From positions 1 to 9,314 of the forward strand of contig DAOVCF010000072.1 in the NCBI GenBank assembly GCA_030670165.1: 9,314 bases of DNA. The letters are read 5' to 3'. Source of the stretch: Candidatus Stahliibacteriota bacterium (GTDB lineage: Bacteria; Hydrothermota; Tepidihabitantia; B3-TA06). The notes beneath the pieces were generated by a model that was given only the letters and a program-made list of their open reading frames with translations, was not told the DNA's origin and searched no databases. Both the position numbers and the translations under genes were made by a program. Positions 1-6,167 of this stretch are shown piece after piece (the first letter of the stretch is position 1; the number at the start of each line of letters is the position of its first letter).

Positions 1-452
1 GTTGTTTTCGGCCTGTCGTATGGAAGTTCACGGATGATGGTATATCGTGGCCCGCAGTCGGTGCAGTTGGTGAAGGCGTAGCGGTAGCGGCGATCCCCTT
101 TATCCAGTATCTCTTTCTTGCAGCCCTCACAGGTGGCAAGATCGGCCGAGACCTCCAGGGCCTGAGATGCCTGGCCTGCTTCGCTTTCGATTATCTTGAA
201 CTTCGATAGTCCTTGCTCTTCGGTTTCAGCTACCTTGATTTCCGTTATACGTGATGCAGGCGGCGGGTTGGTTTCGAGCTCGTTAACGAACTCGGAGATC
301 GCCTGAGACGAACCTTCCAGATGAATCTGGACCCCGGCGAGGTCGTTTAAAACAAAGCCCGCGAGGCCGCGTCTTACGGCCTCGCGGTAACAAAATGGTC
401 TAAAGCCGACCCCTTGAACCGCTCCGGTTACTCGAACGCGAACGGCCGGCAT
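1..452 (-). CDS. hypF: Carbamoyltransferase HypF, N-terminal fragment
   Basis: HypF makes the cyanide ligands of the NiFe-hydrogenase active site: it takes carbamoyl phosphate, forms carbamoyl-AMP and passes the carbamoyl group to the C-terminal cysteine of HypE in the cytoplasm. The visible 150 residues cover the acylphosphatase domain (about 1-92), with VQGVGFRPF at 12-20 holding the catalytic Arg18 and with Asn36 in LND, and then the first zinc-finger region, with C108-x2-C111 and C130-x2-C133 around the family signature DRRYRYAFTNCTDCGPRYTI. The family is about 750 residues long, so roughly four fifths lies beyond the left edge. ATG at 452-450 gives the usual HypF N-terminus; a GGGAGG lies about 25 bases upstream, too far to be a normal ribosome-binding site. 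The gene starts 59 bases after the preceding membrane-protein gene and may share its transcript. The identification is firm. Confidence 0.95.
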   Translation of the reverse strand, partial: MPAVRVRVTGAVQGVGFRPFCYREAVRRGLAGFVLNDLAGVQIHLEGSSQAISEFVNELETNPPPASRITEIKVAETEEQGLSKFKIIESEAGQASQALEVSADLATCEGCKKEILDKGDRRYRYAFTNCTDCGPRYTIIRELPYDRPKT

Positions 453-511
453 TGATCTCGCAGATGCCTTGCGTCCCTCCCGGGTTGGATCGGGACGATG
501 GCACTTAAGCT

Positions 512-1801
512 TTAACCCTTTTTCGTCTTGCGCGTGGTTTTCTTTGCAGTCGGCTTTTTCTTCGTCGGGGCTTTCTTCTTGGGTGTCGGTTTCGCTTCCT
601 CTGCAGGTGTGGTTACCTCAAGCTTCTCCGGTATCTCGATTTCCTCCTCTTTGATCTCAAGAAGGTTGCGCTCGTCCTTCTTTTTAACGAGCACGAGGTA
701 GACGAGTGTGTTGCCCGAGAACCAGACAGCCATCCCATAGCTCAGCACGAAGAGGATAAACACGTGGTAGAAGATGGAGAAGAGTATCGTGCCTACCATC
801 ACCGACCAGTTCGGTATCATCGCAGCCTGTGAGCTCACAAGGCTCGGCAGGGCAACCGCTCCCTTTATCCAGGCGAATGAGCCATGCACCCAGTTGGGCA
901 GCCAGAAGAACGCCTGCTCCACCCAGCGCGGCAGCACCAGCCTTACGGTGTCGGCCGCCGAGTTGATCATGAAGTCCAGTTTGTAGAGAATCTGGGTGCT
1001 TGCCTTGGCTTCGCCTACGTTCATGAGGATCCCTACGATCCAGCGACCCAGGTGGATCGCCTTGACGCTGAAGAACGCCAGGACCGCCATGCCCACTATA
1101 GCGAAGACAACCAGCAGGAACTGGTACCAGACGAGTCGCCATGGTTGGTCGTTGACGCACGAGAAGACCTCGAAGAGGTTGTCAAAGGCGTCCGATTTGG
1201 TGGTTCCAATGACCGCAGAACTGATAGTGAAGGTGAAGAAAAACACCACAATGAGGTAGACTACGAATAACGCTACGGCAAAGGCGGGTATAGCCAAAAG
1301 CCCAACGATCATCTCGCCTGCATAGGGTATCCTTCCGATAAGGCCCAGGAGCAGACCCGCGGCAAGCAAGAGAACGATAAAGAGTCCCAGAAGGACAGGG
1401 GTGGCGATAAGTGCTCCCAGGCTCTTCAGCGCCTGCTTCCACGCCTCCTTGACCTCAAAGAACTCGTCCCCGCGCAGCTGCTCGTAGGTCAGCTTGGAGA
1501 TGGCAACCCCGGCGGTCATCGCGGCGAAGACAAGCCAGACCACGCCCACTGCCCACAGTATCCAGCCTCCCACGTTGAAGGCGGGAAGCGAAGCTACCGC
1601 ATCGGGCATCGGCAGGAGACGGAAGTTCTCCCAGACGGCCGCTATGCCTGTCCCTGAGACGAGATACGCGAGGTAGCCGAGAACCATGTAGCCAAGCCAG
1701 CCGAAGAGCAGGCCTTGAAAGCCTACCCATATCTTCTTGGCTGAGAACCCGAGCCTGAAGGCCCGGAATATGTCTTTATAGTTGAAATGTAGCTTCGTCA
1801 T
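512..1801 (-). CDS. Multi-span membrane protein with lysine-rich C-terminal tail
   Basis: I do not recognise a named family for this 429-residue protein. Hydrophobic segments lie at about 28-49, 78-102, 128-156, 162-196 (long enough for one or two spans), 223-250 and 332-372, so about six to eight membrane spans. A charged stretch at 375-403 (EIKEEEIEIPEKLE) leads into a tail at 404-429 in which 12 of 26 residues are lysine, mixed with Pro, Thr and Ala, in the style of histone-H1-like or AlgP-like tails. Such a tail could bind nucleic acid or phospholipid at the membrane face; this is inference. The start ATG (1801-1799) has AAGGAGG about 8 bases upstream. It lies 41 bases downstream of the 43-residue membrane protein gene, and hypF follows after 59 bases, so the three probably form one transcript. 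A role in hydrogenase biology is not shown by the sequence. Confidence 0.85.
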   Translation of the reverse strand: MTKLHFNYKDIFRAFRLGFSAKKIWVGFQGLLFGWLGYMVLGYLAYLVSGTGIAAVWENFRLLPMPDAVASLPAFNVGGWILWAVGVVWLVFAAMTAGVAISKLTYEQLRGDEFFEVKEAWKQALKSLGALIATPVLLGLFIVLLLAAGLLLGLIGRIPYAGEMIVGLLAIPAFAVALFVVYLIVVFFFTFTISSAVIGTTKSDAFDNLFEVFSCVNDQPWRLVWYQFLLVVFAIVGMAVLAFFSVKAIHLGRWIVGILMNVGEAKASTQILYKLDFMINSAADTVRLVLPRWVEQAFFWLPNWVHGSFAWIKGAVALPSLVSSQAAMIPNWSVMVGTILFSIFYHVFILFVLSYGMAVWFSGNTLVYLVLVKKKDERNLLEIKEEEIEIPEKLEVTTPAEEAKPTPKKKAPTKKKPTAKKTTRKTKKG

Positions 1802-1842
1802 CTTTCAAGCCTCCTTCAGCTCAAGACTTCCTCCGAAGAGTG

Positions 1843-1974
1843 CTAAACCTGACACACCGGCATAAGGAACCGAAAGATCATGTAGAAGACGAGCGCCATG
1901 GACAATACGGCCACTCCCACGATGACGCCGTAAGGGATGCGGTGCTTTCGAGTTTTGAAGAAGCGCCGCCTCAT
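1843..1974 (-). CDS. Small single-span membrane protein, 43 residues
   Basis: This small gene encodes a very basic N-terminus (MRRRFFKTRKHRIPYG) followed by one hydrophobic span at about 16-39 (VIVGVAVLSMALVFYMIF) and a short end, PVCQV. By the positive-inside rule the N-terminus should face the cytoplasm. The start ATG at 1974-1972 has AAGGAAGGAAG 4-14 bases upstream. A longer frame reaches a TTG at 2064, but that TTG is part of the predicted -35 box, so the short start is preferred. It is the first gene after the promoter at 2037-2064 and lies 41 bases ahead of the large membrane-protein gene, so it may be a partner or small subunit of that protein (inference). No family recognised. Confidence 0.72.
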   Translation of the reverse strand: MRRRFFKTRKHRIPYGVIVGVAVLSMALVFYMIFRFLMPVCQV

Positions 1975-2036
1975 ATGTTCTTCCTTCCTTGTGTTTTCGG
2001 TTCCATGATGTCCGGCGTGCGGGCATCCATTTTCGT

Positions 2037-2064
2037 ATCTTACTCGGTTGCGTGAAGTTGTCAA
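2037..2064 (-). promoter_or_regulatory. Sigma70-like promoter for the small membrane protein operon
   Basis: Read on the minus strand, TTGACA (2064-2059) is followed after 16 bases by TAAGAT (2042-2037), a perfect -35 and a four-of-six -10. Transcription would start near 2030, giving a leader of about 56 bases before the ATG at 1974. It separates the downstream operon from the prenyltransferase gene. Confidence 0.6.
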
Positions 2065-2206
2065 GTGTATTTAGTTCGTGCGCCGAGAGATGGTTACCAG
2101 GCAGGTAGTGAGGTGCTGAAGGTATTTGAGAAAGCGGTCAGCAAGCCACCCTCAGATAATGTAAACTTAAGTTTCCAAAAGAGAGAGAGGTTTGCCTTCG
2201 GGTGCC

Positions 2207-2222
2207 TGTTTCACGTGAAACA
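2207..2222. other. parS: parS centromere site 1 (ParB-binding palindrome)
   Basis: The sequence TGTTTCACGTGAAACA is a perfect 16-bp palindrome and is identical to the consensus chromosomal parS site described in Bacillus subtilis and shared widely across bacteria. ParB (Spo0J) binds it, spreads, and loads SMC condensin to organise and segregate the origin region. It lies in the gap between the prenyltransferase stop codon and the next promoter, outside any supported gene. Confidence 0.9.
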
Positions 2223-2242
2223 ATCCCTGTCGTCAATCCGGA

Positions 2243-2258
2243 CGTTTCACGTGAAACG
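2243..2258. other. parS: parS centromere site 2 (ParB-binding palindrome)
   Basis: CGTTTCACGTGAAACG is a second perfect 16-bp palindrome with the invariant 14-bp parS core GTTTCACGTGAAAC. Its centre is 36 bp from that of the first site and it ends one base short of the prenyltransferase stop codon (2262-2260). Two cores this close are very unlikely by chance. Each could also fold as a hairpin in RNA, but neither is followed by a T-run on either strand, so a terminator role is unlikely. Confidence 0.9.
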
Positions 2259-2259
2259 C

Positions 2260-3192
2260 CTAGAATATCTCCCCCGCGGCGATCAGCCCCAGGATTAGGA
2301 GTCCGAACAGGATGTATATCGTAAGGATCAGTGCTTGCGTCAGCTTCTTTTTCCCGCGAATCACGATCAGGGCTGACGTAAGGACGCCGAAAGGTGCCGC
2401 GGCCCAGTAAATCCTGGGATAGGCAAGGATAAGGGGAGTCAAAAGGTAGGACATAAGCACCAGCCCGGCGTTCACCCAACGTCCCTTCTCTAAACCCAGG
2501 AGGGTAAAAAGCGTCCTGATTCCTCGCCTGCGATCCCCCTCGACGTCCGCCATGTCCTTGGTGCCGAAGGTGGCGGTCAGGGTCACGACCACCAGGATCA
2601 GCATCCTTAAAGGGAAGAGCATAACCGGCGCGTGGCTGGCGAACCCCGAGGCCATCACCGCCAGACCTGCCAGGGCGAGAAGGAAGACGTTCAAAGGATA
2701 GAGGCGCTTGAGCCGCAGCGGCGGCGTGGAATAGAGGAGGGAAATCACGTGAGCGGCAAGGAGAGCCAAAAAACTTGTCAATCCGCACCGCAGCGCCAGA
2801 ATCAGGGAGAAGACCGAGAGGGAGGCGGCAAGGATGTAGGAGTCCCTGCGACCCAGAAGACCTCTGGAGAAGGGGGTCTGTTTGTCGGCAAGGCGGTCTA
2901 TCTCCGCGTCGAAGATGTCGTTGAGAAACACCGCCCCCTGGAACGCCGCAAGGGCCGAGATGCTTACATAAAAGAGAAGATATGGATCAAGCGCCGCCTC
3001 ACCCACCGCCGCACCCATCACCGCGCCCCCTGCCGCAAAACCCGCGTAGTGGAGCAATCTGAGCGGGCGCAGAAGCTTGAGTATCCCTGAAAATCTTCGG
3101 GGGGCGAGCACAAGAGGCAGCAGGATGCACAATGCCAGCGCTGCAAGGATGACGATATCCACCACACCAGGGGGATAGAGTGCAACCTTCAC
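2260..3192 (-). CDS. UbiA-family prenyltransferase
   Basis: This is an integral membrane prenyltransferase of the UbiA superfamily, which moves a polyprenyl or phytyl-type chain from its diphosphate to an acceptor such as a quinone ring, chlorophyllide, haem or a glycerol phosphate. Both metal-binding aspartate motifs are present: NDIFDAEID at 91-99 and DMADVEGD at 213-220, with the conserved YSTPPLRLKR at 154-163. The 310 residues contain about nine hydrophobic segments, and the length is normal for the family. GTG at 3192-3190 is chosen as start because GAGGAGG lies about 8 bases upstream and no in-frame ATG fits better. An extra hydrophobic segment at 11-30 precedes the usual start of the domain. 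The acceptor cannot be told from sequence and no quinone or lipid gene lies nearby. It has its own promoter at 3253-3281. Confidence 0.92.
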   Translation of the reverse strand: MKVALYPPGVVDIVILAALALCILLPLVLAPRRFSGILKLLRPLRLLHYAGFAAGGAVMGAAVGEAALDPYLLFYVSISALAAFQGAVFLNDIFDAEIDRLADKQTPFSRGLLGRRDSYILAASLSVFSLILALRCGLTSFLALLAAHVISLLYSTPPLRLKRLYPLNVFLLALAGLAVMASGFASHAPVMLFPLRMLILVVVTLTATFGTKDMADVEGDRRRGIRTLFTLLGLEKGRWVNAGLVLMSYLLTPLILAYPRIYWAAAPFGVLTSALIVIRGKKKLTQALILTIYILFGLLILGLIAAGEIF

Positions 3193-3252
3193 CTCACAAC
3201 CTCCTCAGGTGTCTATTTCGGTTCCCTCAGCGTATGCCTCTTCCATGGGCGA

Positions 3253-3281
3253 AGTTTAGGCCATAAGGAGGGGGAAGTCAA
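3253..3281 (-). promoter_or_regulatory. Sigma70-like promoter for the UbiA-family gene
   Basis: On the minus strand TTGACT (3281-3276) is followed after exactly 17 bases by TAAACT (3258-3253), each differing from consensus at few positions. Transcription would start near 3246, with about a 54-base leader to the GTG start at 3192. A perfect inverted repeat lies 13 bases upstream of the -35 box. Confidence 0.6.
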
Positions 3282-3294
3282 CAGCTTAATGCTC

Positions 3295-3315
3295 CTTTTG
3301 TCCAAAGGACAAAAG
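3295..3315. repeat. Perfect inverted repeat upstream of the UbiA promoter
   Basis: CTTTTGTCC at 3295-3303 and GGACAAAAG at 3307-3315 are exact reverse complements separated by AAA. The site lies just upstream of the -35 box of the prenyltransferase promoter, where an activator or repressor could bind. The arm GGACAAAAG also occurs in the tandem array after dprA, so it may instead be a fragment of a dispersed repeat. Confidence 0.7.
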
Positions 3316-3330
3316 ATCGCAAGTCGGGGT

Positions 3331-3361
3331 CCCCGCGGCGTTGCGCAGCAACGGCGTGGGG
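3331..3361. repeat. Long G/C-rich hairpin
   Basis: CCCCGCGGCGTTGC (3331-3344) and GCAACGGCGTGGGG (3348-3361) pair over 14 positions with two mismatches around a GCA loop. It is followed on the plus strand by TAAAAAAC, not a T-run, so it is not an ordinary intrinsic terminator for that strand; on the minus strand the T-run precedes the stem. It is most likely a piece of an intergenic repeat element. Confidence 0.65.
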
Positions 3362-3381
3362 TAAAAAACAGGCGGTCCCAC

Positions 3382-3411
3382 ATGTTACGGGGTATTACGG
3401 GATGTTACGGG
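3382..3411. repeat. Three-copy 10-bp tandem repeat
   Basis: Three consecutive 10-bp units are seen: ATGTTACGGG, GTATTACGGG and ATGTTACGGG. The first and third are identical and the second differs at two positions. The 10-bp period is close to one helical turn. No function can be assigned. Confidence 0.75.
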
Positions 3412-3446
3412 GGCCGTCTTGCAATCTTAGGCCTTAGAAAAAGCTC

Positions 3447-3625
3447 CTAGTGCAGAAGCACGACCTTGGCGGTTTTGCTGAAGCCGGGTGTGATGATACG
3501 GATGAAGTAAGACCGCCTGCAAGCTCGGCAGCAGCGTCGTCGGTGCCGTCCTATCCACATAAACCACATAGATATTGCCTGAGTGATCGAAGCCGATGGA
3601 CGAAGGGTTGGGATCGCGGGTTCAA
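3447..3625 (-). pseudogene. Remnant of a secreted protein with a C-terminal sorting tail, frameshifted
   Basis: One minus-strand frame ends in YFIRIITPGFSKTAKVVL followed by LH and a TAG stop (3449-3447). This matches the form of the type A C-terminal sorting tail used by the type IX secretion system (G-x-Y-F-hydrophobic, then a Lys-rich strand ending in V-hydrophobic-hydrophobic). Just upstream, in a different frame, the DNA reads IGFDHSGNIYVVYVD (about 3550-3610), typical of a propeller-like repeat in such exported proteins. That frame continues into SLQAG at the point where the tail frame begins SYFIRI, so a single-base change near 3516-3520 would join them. A TGA closes the upstream frame near 3625. 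The normal sorting domain is about 70-80 residues long and most of it is missing, so this is a decayed scrap, not just one frameshift. The family assignment comes from the pattern alone. Confidence 0.6.
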
Positions 3626-3729
3626 TGATGAAGTGCAACACCTTGGAAAGCATAGGGGTTTATGCTATTCTGAGGCTGTATGCACAAGAGCTATCATCAT
3701 TTGAGTTTAAAGGATCGTGAGCGGCGCAC

Positions 3730-3757
3730 TTGATTTTTCCCCCACAATGCATAAAGT
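3730..3757 (+). promoter_or_regulatory. Possible promoter of obg-dprA, leaderless arrangement
   Basis: TTGATT (3730-3735) is followed after 16 bases by TAAAGT (3752-3757). Transcription from this pair would begin about 6-7 bases further on, at or next to the GTG start codon at 3763. An overlapping TATGAT at 3757-3762 is a better -10 by itself but is badly spaced from the -35. Moderate support only. Confidence 0.4.
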
Positions 3758-3762
3758 ATGAT

Positions 3763-4722
3763 GTGCGGTTTGTAGACGAGGTGACCATCCGGGTGCTGGC
3801 CGGTTCAGGCGGATCGGGCTGCGTGAGCTTTAGGCGCGAGAAGTTTGTTCCCAAAGGCGGGCCTGACGGCGGGGACGGAGGTAACGGAGGATCTATCTAT
3901 CTCGTTGGGAACCTGCATCTGGCCACGCTTGCCGATCTTGAATATCACGTCTTCTACCGCGCGGGCAAGGGCGGCAACGGTAAGGGCAAGAACATGCACG
4001 GAGCCAGGGGGGAATCCAAAGAGGTCCAGGTCCCTCTTGGTACCGACGTATACGACGTGGAAACGGGCGAACCCGTCGGCTCGGTCCTGGAAGATAACCA
4101 GCGTCTTCTTGTGGCTCGCGGCGGACGAGGCGGGCGGGGCAACGCACGATTCGCAACATCCACCCATCAGACCCCGCGCGAACATGAGGAGGGAACGCCG
4201 GGCGAGAAGCGTAAACTCAAGCTCGTGCTCAGACTCCTTGCCGACGTTGGGTTCGTTGGCCTGCCCAACGCGGGAAAATCAACACTGCTTAAAGCACTCA
4301 CCCATGCAGAACCAAGGATCGCATCCTACCCTTTTACCACCTTATCCCCCAACCTCGGAGTCCTTCGCGACTCCTGGCTCAGCTTCACCCTGTCAGACAT
4401 CCCAGGCATAATCCAGGGTGCAGCCGAAGGCAAGGGCCTGGGCCTGCGGTTCCTGCGCCACATCGAGCGCACCCGGCTTTTGGTCTTCGTGCTTGCCGCG
4501 GACGAGGATCCGGCAAACGCTTATCAGACGCTTCTTGCAGAACTTGCCTCATACAACACGGAACTCCTTGCTCGTCCGAGGATCGTTGTGGTGAACAAGA
4601 TGGATCTGGTTTCTAAGAAGTCAAGGATAGCGGGCGAGAAGGGTATACTTTACATCTCCGCCCTCAAAGGTGATGGCATTGAAGGGCTCAAGAAACGTCT
4701 TACCGAGAGGCTTGCATGGTGA
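3763..4722 (+). CDS. obg: Obg-family GTPase ObgE/CgtA
   Basis: Obg is an essential GTPase that binds the large ribosomal subunit late in assembly and links ribosome maturation to stress and replication. The glycine-rich Obg fold occupies about 1-158 (GDGG-type loops such as KGGPDGGDGGNGG and RGGRGGRGNARF). The G domain follows: P-loop GFVGLPNAGKST at 163-174, switch I TTLSPNLG at 192-199, DIPG at 212-215, NKMD at 278-281 and SA at 299-300. GTG at 3763 is chosen because it gives the conserved start (M)RFVDEV; an in-frame TTG at 3730 would add 11 residues unlike the family. There is no convincing Shine-Dalgarno sequence. At 319 residues the protein ends right after the G domain, so it lacks the variable C-terminal domain of Bacillus (428) or the acidic tail of E. 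coli (390). Its stop overlaps the dprA start by 7 bases. Confidence 0.96.
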   Translation: MRFVDEVTIRVLAGSGGSGCVSFRREKFVPKGGPDGGDGGNGGSIYLVGNLHLATLADLEYHVFYRAGKGGNGKGKNMHGARGESKEVQVPLGTDVYDVETGEPVGSVLEDNQRLLVARGGRGGRGNARFATSTHQTPREHEEGTPGEKRKLKLVLRLLADVGFVGLPNAGKSTLLKALTHAEPRIASYPFTTLSPNLGVLRDSWLSFTLSDIPGIIQGAAEGKGLGLRFLRHIERTRLLVFVLAADEDPANAYQTLLAELASYNTELLARPRIVVVNKMDLVSKKSRIAGEKGILYISALKGDGIEGLKKRLTERLAW

Positions 4723-5810
4723 AGAACGAGGCATACGTTGATCTTTTGTCTATCGAAGGTTTAGGGCAGACCCGGTTAGCGAGACTCATTGATAACTTAG
4801 GTTCGGCAGAGGAGATATTTGCACGCTCGGCGGCTGAGCTGAAAGAAGCCGGTCTACCTCAAAAGATCGCCGCAAGGATAGCTTCCTGTTCGCGTTCAAG
4901 AGAGGCCGCAGAGGCCTTGAAGTGCCTGGAGCGCTGCGGAGCCAGGATCGTTACCATCCTCGATGAGGACTATCCGCATCTCTTAAAATCGTCGCCCCAG
5001 CCTCCGGCTGTGCTTTTCGTGCGGGGAGAGTTGAGATCGGAGGAGAAGCTGGTTGTAGCCATGGTTGGCACCCGTCATCCTACCGGTTACGGTCGCGCTG
5101 CTGCCGAGCGCCTGGCGCGCGAGCTTGCCGCACGAGGGGTGGTGATAGTCTCAGGAGCGGCACGGGGGATTGACTCACTGGCGCACAAAGGGTGCCTTTC
5201 TGCAGGAGGACGCACCGTCGCGGTCCTGGGTTGCGGGATAGACATACCCTACCCTCCTGAAAACGCCGAACTTTTCGACCGTATCGCCGCGCAGGGAGCT
5301 GTTATAACCGAGTTCTTGCCTGGCGTCATCCCTGCACCTGGACTTTTCCCGCGGCGCAACCGGATAATCGCCTGGCTCTCGCACGGGGTTGTGGCGGTCG
5401 AGGCTGGGCCAAGATCGGGCGCTTTGATAACCGCACGCTGGGCCGCTGACGCAGGACGCGACGTGTTTGCCGTTCCGGGCGGCATCTTTTCGGAACAGTC
5501 CGCAGGAACGAACCGGCTGCTTCGCGACGGTGCAAAACTCGTTTCCAGAGTAGAGGACATACTTGAGGAGTACGCCGCGGTGTATCGGCCAGTAAGTGTC
5601 GAAGGTACGCAGGATATGCCGGATGACTCGGCACTTTCTGACGAAGAAAAACGCATCTACCGATTATTGGGCCCTGAACCCATTCATGTGGATAACCTCG
5701 TGGAAAAGCTGGGTACAACCTCCTCGGCCCTTCTCACAACCCTCTTAAATATGGAACTTAAAGGCGTCATCAAGCAATTGCCGGGGATGCGGTTCGTTAG
5801 AGTTTTGTAA
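4716..5810 (+). CDS. dprA: DNA-processing protein DprA
   Basis: DprA (Smf) binds incoming single-stranded DNA during natural transformation, protects it and loads RecA. The 364 residues show the full-length architecture: a helix-hairpin-helix/SAM-like N-terminal region (about 1-75, LLSIEGLGQTRLARL), the Rossmann domain with MVGTRHPTGYG at 116-126, SGAARGIDSLAH at 146-157, GCGIDIPYPPEN at 172-183, FPRRNRII at 211-218 and GPRSGALITA at 231-240, and a winged-helix-like C-terminal domain (about 305-364). All key motifs are intact, so the protein should work. Its ATG (4716-4718) lies inside the last codons of obg, so the pair is translationally coupled. The gene alone does not prove competence, as it is nearly universal; no com genes are in the window. 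Confidence 0.97.
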   Translation: MVKNEAYVDLLSIEGLGQTRLARLIDNLGSAEEIFARSAAELKEAGLPQKIAARIASCSRSREAAEALKCLERCGARIVTILDEDYPHLLKSSPQPPAVLFVRGELRSEEKLVVAMVGTRHPTGYGRAAAERLARELAARGVVIVSGAARGIDSLAHKGCLSAGGRTVAVLGCGIDIPYPPENAELFDRIAAQGAVITEFLPGVIPAPGLFPRRNRIIAWLSHGVVAVEAGPRSGALITARWAADAGRDVFAVPGGIFSEQSAGTNRLLRDGAKLVSRVEDILEEYAAVYRPVSVEGTQDMPDDSALSDEEKRIYRLLGPEPIHVDNLVEKLGTTSSALLTTLLNMELKGVIKQLPGMRFVRVL

Positions 5811-5830
5811 TCCACCCCGAAAGCTTCAGA

Positions 5831-5885
5831 AGGTGGACAAAAAGGGGACAAAAAGGGGACAAAAGGTGGACAAAAGGTGGACAAC
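5831..5885. repeat. Five-copy 11-bp tandem array after dprA
   Basis: Five head-to-tail 11-mers are seen without interruption: AGGTGGACAAA, AAGGGGACAAA twice, AGGTGGACAAA and AGGTGGACAAC. The array begins 20 bases after the dprA stop. The core GGTGGACAA matches seven of nine bases of the reverse complement of the DnaA box (TGTGGATAA), which is too weak to call it one. There are no unique spacers, so it is not a CRISPR array. Confidence 0.85.
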
Positions 5886-5963
5886 GGTGCGACTTCGTCG
5901 CAATTGCTCCGCAAGCGTCGCCCTCCGGTGCAAAAGTCAAAATGCAAAATGCAAAGTTAAGGG

Positions 5964-5994
5964 GGCTGACAGCTGTCGGCTGACAGCTGTCGGC
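5964..5994. repeat. Tandem of palindromic 14-bp units
   Basis: GGCTGACAGCTGTC occurs twice in a row (5964-5977 and 5978-5991), followed by GGC. Each unit contains the perfect 10-bp palindrome GACAGCTGTC, so the pair can form two hairpins or one larger one. No function can be assigned. Confidence 0.8.
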
Positions 5995-6119
5995 GAACCG
6001 TATGGATCCCACTTGGCCGACGTGGATTCGGCAATATTAGCTCAGGATTCCGATATGCCCCAGAGTTTTTAGCTTTGTGCAATGAGATTGCTCCCTACGT
6101 TCGTCCTTCGGAGCCACGC

Positions 6120-6167
6120 AAGGTCAATGGAGCGCGGGGTCTCCAACCCGTGCATATACAAGTAACG
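6120..6167 (+). repeat. 48-bp direct repeat, copy A
   Basis: This copy matches 7231-7278 at 46 of 48 positions. Its core has a hairpin with arms CGGGGT and AACCCG around CTCC (one mismatch here) and it ends in GTGCATATACAAGTAACG. A 12-base piece of it, CATATACAAGTA, appears again at 6300-6311. The repeat lies outside any gene. Confidence 0.88.

Noticed and set aside
1975..2064. N-terminal extension of the 43-residue protein to a TTG at 2064
   Set aside because: The TTG is part of the predicted -35 box, the extra residues look random, and the internal ATG has a good ribosome-binding site.
2138..2788. 216-codon minus-strand open frame overlapping the prenyltransferase gene
   Set aside because: It is the shifted frame of the UbiA-family gene, has Arg/Pro/Gly-biased composition, and its end reads through the parS palindromes.
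3331..3361. Intrinsic terminator
   Set aside because: The stem is followed by an A-run on the plus strand and nothing T-rich follows it on the minus strand.
3730..3762. TTG start giving an 11-residue N-terminal extension of Obg
   Set aside because: Family members begin at the (M)xFVDEV motif, and there is no ribosome-binding site before the TTG.
5831..5885. CRISPR array
   Set aside because: The units are 11 bp, directly adjacent, and have no spacers; no cas genes are present.
5831..5885. Cluster of DnaA boxes marking oriC
   Set aside because: The core matches only seven of nine DnaA-box bases and no AT-rich unwinding region or dnaA/dnaN gene is present.
5797..6072. Short open frames on both strands after dprA
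   Set aside because: Their protein sequences are direct translations of the tandem repeats (for example strings of FVPFLSPFCPP).
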